A stretch of DNA of 42,010 bases, from the NCBI GenBank assembly GCA_045612925.1, contig JAZKZX010000038.1:1-42010 (forward strand). The letters run 5' to 3'. A model generated the notes under the pieces. It ran no database searches, was not told where the DNA came from, and saw nothing but the letters and a program-made list of their open reading frames with translations. Numbering within the stretch: position 1 is the stretch's first letter; the number at the start of each line of letters is the position of its first letter. The stretch comes from UBA1189 sp045612925. Lineage in GTDB: Bacteria; Bacteroidota; Bacteroidia; Bacteroidales; Bacteroidaceae. Positions 32,852 to 41,515 of the stretch are shown here, in pieces. The translations under genes and the position numbers were made by a program.

Positions 32852-33946
32852 ATGACGGAGCGCAAGATCATACATGTAGATATGGATGCTTTCTATGCTT
32901 CTATAGAGCAACGCGACAATCCCGAGTTGCGAGGACGTCCTATAGCTGTTGGTCATGCTGGTGAACGTGGCGTTGTATCAGCAGCCAGTTATGAGGCACG
33001 AAAATATGGAGTACGCTCAGCCATGGCATCACTCAAGGCTGCAAGGTTGTGTCCCGAACTTGTGTTTGTCCCTGTAAGAATCGAAGTTTATGAACAGGTT
33101 TCTCACCAGATACACGAGCTTTTTCGCGAGTATACCGACCTGATCGAGCCCTTGGCTTTGGATGAAGCGTTCCTCGATGTCACCACCAACAAGAAGGGCA
33201 TCTCATTAGCGGTAAATATAGCTCGTGAGATACGCCAGAGAATACACGACGAATTAGGACTTGTTGCTTCAGCAGGTGTATCGTACAATAAGTTCTTGGC
33301 CAAGATAGCGTCAGACTACCGGAAGCCCAATGGCCTATGCACCATACACCCTGATCATGCGCTGGACTTTATTGCTCAACTACCCATCGAGAGTTTTTGG
33401 GGTGTAGGCAAGGTCACAGCCAAACGAATGCATACTTTGGGGATACACTATGGCAGAGAGTTACGAGAATGGTCACTTGAGGGACTCACCCGCGAATTTG
33501 GAAAAGTAGGCAAACTGTATTACGATTTTGCTCGCGGCATTGATCTTCGCCCCGTGGAAACGATAAGGATACGAAAGTCTGTGGGTTGCGAACGCACATT
33601 AGAACGTGATATTCATACACGGGCTGCTATAACCATAGAGTTGTACCATACAGCAGAAGAGCTGATAGAGCGCTTGGCTGAAAGCGGATTTAGGGGTAAT
33701 ACGCTGACGCTGAAGGTGAAATTCAACGATTTCACGCAGATTACCCGCAGCATCACGCAAGACAAGATATTGGTAAAGATGAATGCCATACTTCCGTTAG
33801 CCAAGAAGTTGCTCTCCAATATAGAATACGAGAACCATCCCATACGCTTATTGGGATTATCAGTATCAAATCCCCAGGAAGAAGATAGCGATACACTACA
33901 TCAGTACACCTGCGAACAACTATCGCTGGAGTTTAAAGAATATTAG
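32852..33946 (+). CDS. dinB: DNA polymerase IV (Y-family translesion polymerase)
   Basis: This 364-residue protein has the Y-family palm motifs HVDMDAFYASIEQRDNPEL and PLALDEAFLDVT (acidic catalytic residues), the finger segment AASYEARKYGVRSAM, YNKFLAKIASDYRKPNG, and a little-finger domain (~235-345). DinB copies past lesions and is often SOS-induced. No obvious LexA box was identified. A clamp-binding-like C-terminus (QLSLEF) is visible. It is the first chromosomal gene right of the integrated element, and its 3' end overlaps the convergent regulator gene by 4 bp. Confidence 0.95.
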   Translation: MTERKIIHVDMDAFYASIEQRDNPELRGRPIAVGHAGERGVVSAASYEARKYGVRSAMASLKAARLCPELVFVPVRIEVYEQVSHQIHELFREYTDLIEPLALDEAFLDVTTNKKGISLAVNIAREIRQRIHDELGLVASAGVSYNKFLAKIASDYRKPNGLCTIHPDHALDFIAQLPIESFWGVGKVTAKRMHTLGIHYGRELREWSLEGLTREFGKVGKLYYDFARGIDLRPVETIRIRKSVGCERTLERDIHTRAAITIELYHTAEELIERLAESGFRGNTLTLKVKFNDFTQITRSITQDKILVKMNAILPLAKKLLSNIEYENHPIRLLGLSVSNPQEEDSDTLHQYTCEQLSLEFKEY

Positions 33947-34503
33947 GGTCTAAACGTCTCGTACATGCCGTCATCATAGAAAATTTTTATTTCTACGATT
34001 TTTCGTTGCAAAGTTTTTTTAGCGTATTCTATTTGTGTATCAGATAGATAAGGTGCCTTTTGAGGGGTTTGAAGTGGCATTTCCTTGCGATTTTTCGCAG
34101 CGCCCGTGCTCTCGGCCGTAAATATGGAATTCTCAGCGAATAATTCGCCTTGATAGAAGCTCGATTGTGGCTGTCCATTAACATTAGCGGCATCATGTTC
34201 ATCTTGTACATGCGCAGCAGGCATACCATTCCCAAGCGAGGCAACCTCTGGATAGCTATCCACAACATTGGCCTCATAGGTGCCAATGCCATCGAGAAGC
34301 CACTGTGTACTTATTTTGGGAAACTTTTGATGGATCTTCATGACCACCTCAAGACTCGGATTATTGCGCCCAGCCAAAATATGTGATAAAGTTGGACGAT
34401 TAACTCCGATAAAGTCTGCAAACTGACTTTGGCCCATTCCCTCACGATCTATAATCTCTTTAATACGCTCTCTCATAGGTTTATCTTTGTTAAATTCTCG
34501 CAT
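33943..34503 (-). CDS. XRE-family helix-turn-helix transcriptional regulator
   Basis: This 186-residue protein has an N-terminal Cro/C1-type HTH (~10-68: MRERIKEIIDREGMGQSQFADFIGVNRPTLSHILAGRNNPS), then a linker rich in Gln/Asn/Ala, and a short C-terminal region (QIEYAKKTLQRKIVEIKIFYDDGMYETF) also found in chromosomal Bacteroidales regulators. It converges on and slightly overlaps dinB. An internal Met ten residues in could be the start; I kept 34503 because the promoter at 34517-34547 is close. It lies outside the element repeats, so I treat it as a host gene. Confidence 0.85.
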   Translation of the reverse strand: MREFNKDKPMRERIKEIIDREGMGQSQFADFIGVNRPTLSHILAGRNNPSLEVVMKIHQKFPKISTQWLLDGIGTYEANVVDSYPEVASLGNGMPAAHVQDEHDAANVNGQPQSSFYQGELFAENSIFTAESTGAAKNRKEMPLQTPQKAPYLSDTQIEYAKKTLQRKIVEIKIFYDDGMYETFRP

Positions 34504-34516
34504 GCTATTTACGTTA

Positions 34517-34547
34517 CAAAGATAAACATTTCTAATTACATTTGCAA
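34517..34547 (-). promoter_or_regulatory. Promoter of the XRE regulator
   Basis: On the minus strand TTG (34547-34545), a 20-bp spacer and TATCTTTG (34524-34517) match the Bacteroidetes promoter. Confidence 0.6.
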
Positions 34548-34549
34548 TT

Positions 34550-35262
34550 TATAATTATAAACCGTCATTACATCTTTTAACACACCTATAATATACAATT
34601 GTAACCACCAATTAAAACACTATAGCCTCCATCTCACAAAGAAGACTATAAACAACTTCATTGTTTACTCGTAAAAAATTAATATACTTGTAAATATATA
34701 CCATATAATACGCCGAATACGCCATTTTATACTCATCATACAACTCTATGCAGGATATTCGATAAAACACTTTAATATTTGCACACCAACTATGCTGATA
34801 ATCTTAATATTATAGAAGATTAATTAAATTCTATAAATTATGCATCATTAGCCATGCACCTATTTAAATAAATAATCATACTTGTATGTTTATTTCCGTA
34901 AACTTATAAAACGTTCCCATATCCCCTACCCTTTGGTTTACAATTCTTGTTGCAAAAATCCGCAAAAGATTACAATGTTAATTAATTGTCAGATTAGAAA
35001 AGTTACCAAATTCATAAAATCCTTGCGCACCATGAATCCAACTTGTTAAATAGGGCGAGAATCCGTTATTTTCGTCCAGAGATGCAGGAAAAGAGAAAAA
35101 ACGCAAGGATATGCTGCTAAAAACGCGAAAAAACACGGTTATCACACTCTATCACAACCATTTATCCACAAAAAATCCTTGTTGAGAATATGAAGCTTCT
35201 TAGAATTACAGGTTCGTTCTCTCCCAACCCTGAATAAAAAAGCCTAAAGACGCTATGTTATT
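34550..35262. other. Long AT-rich intergenic region with DnaA-box-like sites
   Basis: About 700 bp without a supportable gene, very AT-rich in its left part. At 35139-35170 three related 9-mers in the same direction, TTATCACAC (35139), CTATCACAA (35149) and TTATCCACA (35162, a perfect E. coli-type DnaA box), are spaced 10 and 13 bp apart. A 9-bp inverted repeat ATCCTTGCG (35019-35027) / CGCAAGGAT (35102-35110) flanks about 75 nt that could form a structured RNA. I find no start codon plus reading frame worth calling. Confidence 0.5.
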
Positions 35263-35263
35263 G

Positions 35264-35305
35264 GCAAAAAAGAGGGGGTATGTCAAGGAAATTGACACAC
35301 CCCTC
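35264..35305 (-). terminator. Rho-independent terminator of dnaB
   Basis: Stem GAGGGG / CCCCTC (35272-35277 and 35300-35305) with inner stem TGTCAA / TTGACA (35281-35286 and 35292-35297); on the minus strand it is followed by a run of six T (35271-35266). It sits 21 bp after the dnaB stop. Confidence 0.8.
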
Positions 35306-35325
35306 AAAGGAGATCTCTTTATCTT

Positions 35326-36915
35326 TTAAAATGGTACCACATCATCACCGCCTACCCCTCCCAGTGCGAATGGGTTTCCTGCATCATTGGGTGATGGTGG
35401 TGGTGGCACGGGCGGCATACCTATATATTGATCATCTATATTGGGTTGACGATTACGATTGTTCATCTTTGATGCCAATACAGCATGTTCGGGCAATGGT
35501 GCCAGACTCTCATCTTCGATATTCTGGAAACGGGCATACTGCCCCACGAAACGCAATCTCACATCTCCCACCGCACCATTACGATGCTTAGCGATGATAA
35601 TCTCTGCCACACCCTTAAGGTCATTACCCTTCTCGTCTTGATATATCTTATAGTATTCGGGACGATGAATGAAGCATACGATATCGGCATCCTGCTCAAT
35701 GGCTCCAGATTCACGCAAGTCGCTTAGCTGAGGACGCTTACCATCAATACCTTCACGGCTCTCTACACCACGATTGAGCTGACTGAGTGCGATGATAGGA
35801 ATATTCAGCTCCTTGGCCAGTCCCTTGAGCGAGCGAGAGATAGTACTCACCTCCTCTTGACGGCTACCAAACGAGGCTCCCGAGGCATTCATCAGCTGCA
35901 AGTAGTCAATGATAATAATCTTCACCCCATGCTCACGCACCAGGCGTCGAGCCTTCGTACGTAATTCGAAGATTGACAACGAAGGTGTATCGTCAACATA
36001 GAGCGGCGCATCGATCAAGCTGTTAATGTTTCTGTCGAGCTGTTTCCATTCATAAGGAGCCAACTGGCCGCTCTTAATCTTTTCGCCAGGAATCTCACAA
36101 ACATTCGTGATCAGACGGTTTACCAGCTGTACATTACTCATCTCAAGCGAAAACATGGCTACCGGTTCGCGATTATTCACAGCTATATTCTTTGCCATTG
36201 AGAGCACGAATGCCGTCTTACCCATCGCCGGACGAGCCGCCATGATGATGAGGTCAGAGTTTTGCCAGCCCGATGTATATCTATCCAATTCATAGAATCC
36301 TGTAGAGAGTCCGCTCAGTCCTGAGTCGCGCGATGCAGCCACCTTCAATTGTTCATAAGCAGCTTCAATGACGGGATTGATTTGTGTATAATCCTTCTTC
36401 AGGTTTTGCTGTGAGATAGCGAAGAGTTGTCCCTCTGCCTCCTGCATCAGGTCCTCCACATCCTGTGTCTCATCGAACGCCTTAGTCTGTATGCCGCTGG
36501 TAAAGGTTATCAGTTCGCGAGCAAGGTACTTCTGTGCAATGATGCGAGCATGATACTCTATATGTGCCGATGAGTTGACCCTACCCGCCAGTTGCGAGAT
36601 ATAGACAGGTCCCCCCACCTCATCCAGTTCGCCCGTTGTGCGCAGTTGCTGTGCCACGGTAAGGATATCGATAGGATTTTGCTGTATGGCCAATGTTTGT
36701 ATGGCTTTATAGAGCAGTTGGTGACGATGCTCGTAGAACGATTCTGGTTTCAGTATCTCACTGATGAGCGGATATGCATCCTTCTCTATCATGAGTGCAC
36801 CCAGCACTGCCGCTTCGAGCTCTGGAGCTTGCGGCTGTAGGTGTCCGTAGTCGTCGGTCTGCTTCACGGTGCGTGTAGCAGTAGTCTTTCGGGGTCGTGT
36901 TGTAGATGTTGCCAT
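35326..36915 (-). CDS. dnaB: Replicative DNA helicase
   Basis: DnaB is the hexameric fork helicase. The 529-residue protein has the N-terminal DnaG-interacting domain (PQAPELEAAVLGALMIEKDAYPLI), the linker, and the RecA-like domain with Walker A ARPAMGKTAFVLSMA, Walker B KIIIIDYLQLM, the arginine-rich LSQLNRGVESR and DLRESGAIEQDADIV. The C-terminus is Pro/Gly-rich and disordered (MPPVPPPPSPNDAG), and the first ~20 residues are a Thr/Arg-rich extension. A -7 box TACTTTTG lies at 36946-36939 on the minus strand. Confidence 0.97.
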   Translation of the reverse strand: MATSTTRPRKTTATRTVKQTDDYGHLQPQAPELEAAVLGALMIEKDAYPLISEILKPESFYEHRHQLLYKAIQTLAIQQNPIDILTVAQQLRTTGELDEVGGPVYISQLAGRVNSSAHIEYHARIIAQKYLARELITFTSGIQTKAFDETQDVEDLMQEAEGQLFAISQQNLKKDYTQINPVIEAAYEQLKVAASRDSGLSGLSTGFYELDRYTSGWQNSDLIIMAARPAMGKTAFVLSMAKNIAVNNREPVAMFSLEMSNVQLVNRLITNVCEIPGEKIKSGQLAPYEWKQLDRNINSLIDAPLYVDDTPSLSIFELRTKARRLVREHGVKIIIIDYLQLMNASGASFGSRQEEVSTISRSLKGLAKELNIPIIALSQLNRGVESREGIDGKRPQLSDLRESGAIEQDADIVCFIHRPEYYKIYQDEKGNDLKGVAEIIIAKHRNGAVGDVRLRFVGQYARFQNIEDESLAPLPEHAVLASKMNNRNRQPNIDDQYIGMPPVPPPPSPNDAGNPFALGGVGGDDVVPF

Positions 36916-36938
36916 AGGTTATCTTCTCATTTGCGACG

Positions 36939-36946
36939 CAAAAGTA
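36939..36946 (-). promoter_or_regulatory. -7 box of dnaB
   Basis: TACTTTTG on the minus strand fits TAnnTTTG and would place transcription start about 15 nt before the dnaB ATG. Two TTTTCCACA sequences lie just upstream (36985-37005) and resemble weak DnaA boxes. Confidence 0.45.
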
Positions 36947-37054
36947 CGCAAAAGGTCTCGTTTGTAAAAAAAATGTCGCATGAAGTTTTCCACATCTTTT
37001 CCACAATCAATGCACATGATGTCCCTTATCCCCAAAAGATATGAGCGGTACTTT

Positions 37055-38923
37055 TTAGAAACTCATAGAGATACCTGCATTTATCACCCCTCCCTCACCA
37101 ATGATATATTCAGGAGTTACATAAATCCCCAATCCGAAGTCTGCCGTATATCCCAATCGAGCACCCACACTAACAGCACAACGCGTTTGGGCAAACTGTA
37201 TAATCTTATTGTTCAACTCTTGATATTGATAAGTTCCATGGAGCAAAACATAACCTATATACCCATGATTATAATAGTCCTCGTAAGGCTTTATCTCCCC
37301 CGTTACATAATCTCGTCCCATGAAATGAGAAGGCCCGAAGACTACTCCAACTTGGGGTGTTGCTTGCCAATTATTACCCAATGTATACCCGACCTTGGCA
37401 GAGAAGCGCAGCAGGCTCACCGTACCGTCATGAACATCCATCTTCATGCTATGCCTATATTCATAGCTTCCCATAATATGGCTCTTTACCCCAGCAGTAA
37501 ACAATAGACCATTTATATTTAATCCTATCTCACCACCATAGTTGAGTCCATAGACGGAGTATCCAGCATCTACCCCCACTAACCAATTCTCGCCCTTTTT
37601 AGTAATGTCTGATACAGGTTGTTTGGACGGCTGTTGTTGTTGAGCTACCACAGCACTTTGTTCCTTGTAGAGTCTTTCATCAACGATGTTCTCGATATTC
37701 TCCTTTACTACCACTGTCTTTTCTACGGTCTTATATCCACTCTTTTCGAGCGTCACACGGTGAGTGCCTATCAACACTTCGCTTTTGATGAGCGGAGTCT
37801 CTCCCACTCTTGTACCATCAATATACGCAGTGGCCGATGGTGTAGAGGAGATATCCAGTGATGCATAGATTGGTGTAGGAGATTTCAGTCGTATAGTGCG
37901 TGCATTCAAGCTCTCAACCTTCACTATTTCACGCATTGCCCTGTGCGACTCCTTCTTAATCTCCACTTCATACTCTCCCATCTCCAAAGGTCCTATCCAC
38001 TGCCCTTCTCCGACTTTCTCTCCATCGACCCATATTTCGCAATCATCTTTTGCCACGAGAGTCACCGTAGCAAAGTTAGGGATTAATTGCACATCCAACT
38101 CCGTGGTTTCACCCTCTACCACCATCACCTCACCCTCATAGGGTTTATACATGCTCTTCACTACCCTCACCTGGTGTGTACCACTCTCCATTCCTTTGCT
38201 TGTCAAGGGCAGTTGTCCCATGCGCACATTATCTATATATATTGATGCACCATGATATTCGTTCGCTCCCGTCAGTCTTATCCATCCGAATTTAGGGCGA
38301 AGGCTCACATTCACCTCAGCCCTTTCCTGTGCTGTCACAGCTACCTTGCCGGCACTCGTATAGTAGTTGGCGTGCGACACGCGGTAGCTATATGTACCAA
38401 AGGGAAGTTTTTTCTTGGCACGTCCCTCCTCGTCTACGCTCAAAGGCTCCCCTTCCAGCTCCACGACAGCATCGGTAGGTGTCACATTAAACACTACATA
38501 CTGATTGGTCACGGCCTGCGTCACCATGGTCTCCACCTTTCCCGTTGTCAGCACCATTTCATAGGTTCGAGCTTTTTCGATAGGGATAGGAATATTATAG
38601 TCGCGTAGCACGCCGAGTTGTTGATGCAATATAGTAATCTTCTTGATGCCACGAGGGACATACACCCACACCTCACCTACTCTCTGCATTGTCTTTACTA
38701 TGCCTACCATACCACCATCAAACACAAATCCCTGCTCGGTAGTCACCACCTTGATGAGTGCCGCCACCTCACCATTGAAGTCCTTCTCCATGGTGCCATG
38801 CGTATTGGCCGTAAGGTCATTGGGCAGCATCTTAAATGAAGCTACACTGATATTCTGTGCCGAGAGCGTCGTAGTCACAAACACACATAGCATGAGCAGC
38901 ACCCTGCGCAGCGTATATATCAT
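37055..38923 (-). CDS. Secreted PEGA-domain protein with C-terminal barrel-like region
   Basis: The chosen start gives 622 residues with a signal peptide (MIYTLRRVLLMLCVFVTTTLSAQ); two in-frame ATGs upstream (38944, 38953) would extend it by 7 or 10 residues. PEGA-type beta-sandwich repeats are visible: FNVTPTDAVVELEGEPLSV ... LPFGTYSYRVSHANY; GASIYIDNVRMGQLPLTSKGM; CEIWVDGEKVGEGQWIG; SATAYIDGTRVGETPLIKSEV. The C-terminal ~170 residues (from WLVGVDAGYSVYGLNYGG) alternate aromatic and polar residues and end MSF, as in outer-membrane-associated beta domains. It probably sits at the outer membrane facing the periplasm; function is unknown. Confidence 0.8.
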   Translation of the reverse strand: MIYTLRRVLLMLCVFVTTTLSAQNISVASFKMLPNDLTANTHGTMEKDFNGEVAALIKVVTTEQGFVFDGGMVGIVKTMQRVGEVWVYVPRGIKKITILHQQLGVLRDYNIPIPIEKARTYEMVLTTGKVETMVTQAVTNQYVVFNVTPTDAVVELEGEPLSVDEEGRAKKKLPFGTYSYRVSHANYYTSAGKVAVTAQERAEVNVSLRPKFGWIRLTGANEYHGASIYIDNVRMGQLPLTSKGMESGTHQVRVVKSMYKPYEGEVMVVEGETTELDVQLIPNFATVTLVAKDDCEIWVDGEKVGEGQWIGPLEMGEYEVEIKKESHRAMREIVKVESLNARTIRLKSPTPIYASLDISSTPSATAYIDGTRVGETPLIKSEVLIGTHRVTLEKSGYKTVEKTVVVKENIENIVDERLYKEQSAVVAQQQQPSKQPVSDITKKGENWLVGVDAGYSVYGLNYGGEIGLNINGLLFTAGVKSHIMGSYEYRHSMKMDVHDGTVSLLRFSAKVGYTLGNNWQATPQVGVVFGPSHFMGRDYVTGEIKPYEDYYNHGYIGYVLLHGTYQYQELNNKIIQFAQTRCAVSVGARLGYTADFGLGIYVTPEYIIGEGGVINAGISMSF

Positions 38924-39023
38924 TTCTTTATTTTTTGTATACATATTCACCATTCACAAACAATCTAATTCTATATCAATAATCAAATCAGCTAATCATC
39001 GAATGCGCGACACAAGGTCGCTT

Positions 39024-40025
39024 TTATTTATCTGAGACGGGGCGTACCGCTCGGCCGTAGTAACGATAGCCGTAGTACCAGTCGTAATTGCCCGAACCGA
39101 AGTAAAGGTAGCACGCGTAGCCGCTATAGCTGTAGGACGTAGCAGACCAATAGTATCCGTAGGAGCCCGCATCGTAGAGCGACGTATAGTCGCGATAGCC
39201 AGCGGCAGGAAGGAAAATATAGTTGCCGTTAGTGCGACTCTTTACCTTATAGCCATTAACCCCATTCATCGTAGTCCACTCCCAATCACATTCCATACGA
39301 AGTTCGTCTTGCTCAGCCTCAGTGGGCATACTCCAATTTTTACCCCAGTTCACCGTAGCAGCATCGTAGGATGCCTTCAAGTAGCCATTAGCATCAATGA
39401 TTCCGCGAGCTATCAACTCTGAACTAGACAAACCGTAGGTGACGCAATTACTTTCAGTATAGCTTGACTTTGTCTCCGTCTCGCCCCAAGCGAAATAGTC
39501 GCCAGACATTTCGGGAGAGGTGGCACCCACATTGCATGTGGCCCATTTGACAGATAATCCCAAATCTATAGCTTCATAGCCATTGATAAGAACATTAGGC
39601 ATCTTCTTTGGAGTTGTGAACGACCGCACCTCGCCATAAGTATATAGATCATTTAATGCATAAGCCCTATAATAATAAGTCGTATTGGGAACGAGGTCAT
39701 GCAGTTTTATGTAGTAAAGAAATTCCACCTCGCCTGTGGTATTTATTAAATGGTAATCATTCCATGGAGTATTGGCGACCATCTTGCTCGTTTCATCTGT
39801 CAAGGAAGGAGACATTCCATAAATTATACCACAAGATACAGAATCCATATCAGCATAACTAACCGTACCACTCAATGTCGCCACCTCAAAGGATATATCA
39901 GTAGCACCATTAGTTGTAACCGACTTAATTCTATATAGCGGAAGATTAAGATCTTCAGAAATACATCCAACGAAAAACAAGCATCCCACAAGGAGACACA
40001 AGACATACTTATACGGAGAATTCAT
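39024..40025 (-). CDS. Lipoprotein with Fn3-like domain and FISUMP/DUF1566-like C-terminal domain
   Basis: The 333-residue protein starts MNSPYKYVLCLLVGCLFFVGC, with the lipobox FVGC at the signal-peptidase II site. Residues ~30-140 form an Fn3-like domain (SGTVSYADMDSVSCGIIYG ... VPNTTYYYRAYALN ... GEVRSFTT). The rest matches the Bacteroidetes FISUMP-type domain (AIDLGLSVKWATCNVGA, GDYFAWGETETKSSY, WSMPTEAEQDEL, GYYWSATSYS, GRAVRPVSDK). The final ~40 residues are dominated by Tyr, Ser, Gly and Asn before the conserved VRPV. It is likely surface-exposed. A -7 box (TACCTTTG) at 40056-40049 supports the start at 40025 rather than 40049. Confidence 0.85.
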   Translation of the reverse strand: MNSPYKYVLCLLVGCLFFVGCISEDLNLPLYRIKSVTTNGATDISFEVATLSGTVSYADMDSVSCGIIYGMSPSLTDETSKMVANTPWNDYHLINTTGEVEFLYYIKLHDLVPNTTYYYRAYALNDLYTYGEVRSFTTPKKMPNVLINGYEAIDLGLSVKWATCNVGATSPEMSGDYFAWGETETKSSYTESNCVTYGLSSSELIARGIIDANGYLKASYDAATVNWGKNWSMPTEAEQDELRMECDWEWTTMNGVNGYKVKSRTNGNYIFLPAAGYRDYTSLYDAGSYGYYWSATSYSYSGYACYLYFGSGNYDWYYGYRYYGRAVRPVSDK

Positions 40026-40048
40026 TACTAAACATTCAATAATTATCA

Positions 40049-40056
40049 CAAAGGTA
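40049..40056 (-). promoter_or_regulatory. -7 box of the lipoprotein gene
   Basis: TACCTTTG on the minus strand is a perfect TAnnTTTG; no strong -33 was seen. Confidence 0.5.
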
Positions 40057-40134
40057 CAACTAAATCACGAATTTTAAAAATTGTTAATGTCTAAACATCA
40101 TAGAATAAAGGTAAAGCAGAGTCATGTACACGTC

Positions 40135-40540
40135 GATTTTGTACAATAATACAATGTTGTGTGGCCGAATAATGTACATATTTTATATAAATATTGTACA
40201 GCACATAACATAATGCACACGAGGTTCACAAACGGAAGATATCGTATGCATATACCCCACTTAGTACATGAATGCATCAGATTTAGTACATGCATGAACG
40301 TAAAAAAAGCCTATAGGGATTTTTTGTAATCCCTCTACCCTTTTTTGCCAATCCCTATAGGCTTTTTCTCTAATCCCTATAGGCTTTTCGGTGGAGTAAT
40401 AAAAGTTTATTTTTGGCCTGGCACGGATCTATACAATTACATTTTGGAGGGTTGGCAGTTTTTTATAAATGACTTCACTATATGATATGAATGATTAATA
40501 ATCAGTATACTATACCACCAATCATGTACAATAATACACG
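40135..40540. repeat. Repeat-rich non-coding region (TGTACA motifs and AATCCCTATAGGC units)
   Basis: Between the lipoprotein and rnfA (40057-40893) I find no supportable gene. The unit AATCCCTATAGGCTTTT occurs directly at 40350 and 40372 and inverted at 40304-40321, so copies can fold into long hairpins with T-runs. The 13-mer GTACAATAATACA occurs at 40141 and 40526. Short GTACA-type motifs recur (40136, 40174, 40196, 40264, 40287, 40526). A frame of about 60 codons near 40650-40848 has no start codon until late and is not called. Confidence 0.55.
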
Positions 40541-40805
40541 GCAAAAAACATGCCAAGCGGCAAAAATGTAATTGCTTAGATCTAATATCGTTTTTGACGA
40601 CAGAGTTCTTTTAGTTAGCTTTATTCCTTGCCAAGGTAAAAATAAAAATCGTTTACTCGGCACTCTCGACTCTGGCATCACATTGCTTACTACTATTGTG
40701 CTCGTGCTAACGATAAAAAATTTTATACCAACTACTTCTCTGCAGTAATGACTGCGATAGATGATGATAAATTACTGATTAGTCAGGAATACTTAATGAT
40801 CAGCG

Positions 40806-40847
40806 AAAACGAAAGGCTCCGGCAAATCTGCCAGAGCCTTTCGTTTT
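40806..40847. terminator. Terminator downstream of rnfA
   Basis: Perfect 14-bp arms AAAACGAAAGGCTC (40806-40819) and GAGCCTTTCGTTTT (40834-40847) have T-runs in both directions; it serves the leftward rnf transcript 46 bp after the rnfA stop. Confidence 0.85.
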
Positions 40848-40893
40848 GAAAAAAGCCTTTGTCTGATAATTCTATTGAAAGGCTCCGTTTTGC

Positions 40894-41511
40894 TCAACTG
40901 AAGAACAAGGCGATGCCTTTGTCGATACCACTAAATCCCATGAAGGCAAGTGCCAAGAGGCCAGCGGTAACAAGTGCTATAGACATACCCTCTACCCCTT
41001 TGGGTACGCGCACAAGGCTCAACTGCTCGCGCAAACCTGCAAAGACGATGAGCGACAGGGCAAAGCCAAGGGCTGTAGCCAAGGCAAAGATTACACCAGT
41101 AAGGAGATTAGCTTCCAATCCTTGACTGTTGTAGGTGCCATTGGCAACGAGTATAGCTACACCGAGGATGCAGCAGTTGGTGGTGATGAGCGGGAGGAAT
41201 ACACCCAACGCTTGATAGAGCGCGGGAGAGAGCTTCTTGAGCACGATCTCTACCATCTGCACAAGGGCTGCAATGACAAGGATAAAGACGATTGTCTGCA
41301 AGTATTGCAGATTGAAGGGATTGAGTACCCATACCTGCAAGAGGTAGGTAACGATGGTGGCGATTACCAACACGAAAGTTACTGCCAAGCCCATACCCTT
41401 GGCGGTCTCTACCTTCTTTGACACACCGAGAAAGGGACAGATGCCCAAGAATTGCGACAATACGATATTATTGACAAATATCGCTGAGATGAAAATCAAT
41501 ATATATTCCAT
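40894..41511 (-). CDS. rnfA: Ion-translocating Rnf/Rsx complex subunit A
   Basis: RnfA is an integral membrane subunit of the ferredoxin:NAD+ oxidoreductase (Rnf) that couples electron transfer to Na+ or H+ transport. The 205-residue protein has six hydrophobic spans and the family motifs NNIVLSQFLGICPFLGVSKK (with the conserved Cys) and PLITTNCCILGVAI (the Cys pair region). It is about 12 residues longer at the C-terminus than E. coli RsxA. It follows rnfE by 4 bp, matching the usual ...G-E-A gene order. Confidence 0.96.
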   Translation of the reverse strand: MEYILIFISAIFVNNIVLSQFLGICPFLGVSKKVETAKGMGLAVTFVLVIATIVTYLLQVWVLNPFNLQYLQTIVFILVIAALVQMVEIVLKKLSPALYQALGVFLPLITTNCCILGVAILVANGTYNSQGLEANLLTGVIFALATALGFALSLIVFAGLREQLSLVRVPKGVEGMSIALVTAGLLALAFMGFSGIDKGIALFFS

Positions 41512-41515
41512 AGTC

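Noticed and set aside
34550..35262. Chromosomal origin oriC
   Set aside because: Only one perfect DnaA box was found, and the nearby dif-like site argues for the terminus rather than the origin.
40304..40388. CRISPR-like array from repeated AATCCCTATAGGC units
   Set aside because: Only three units, one inverted, with irregular spacing and no cas genes; they are palindromic repeats.
40650..40848. Possible transposase remnant or small gene (reads like FYTNYFSAVMTAIDDDK)
   Set aside because: No start codon near the frame opening, and its 3' end is the rnf terminator; too short to support.
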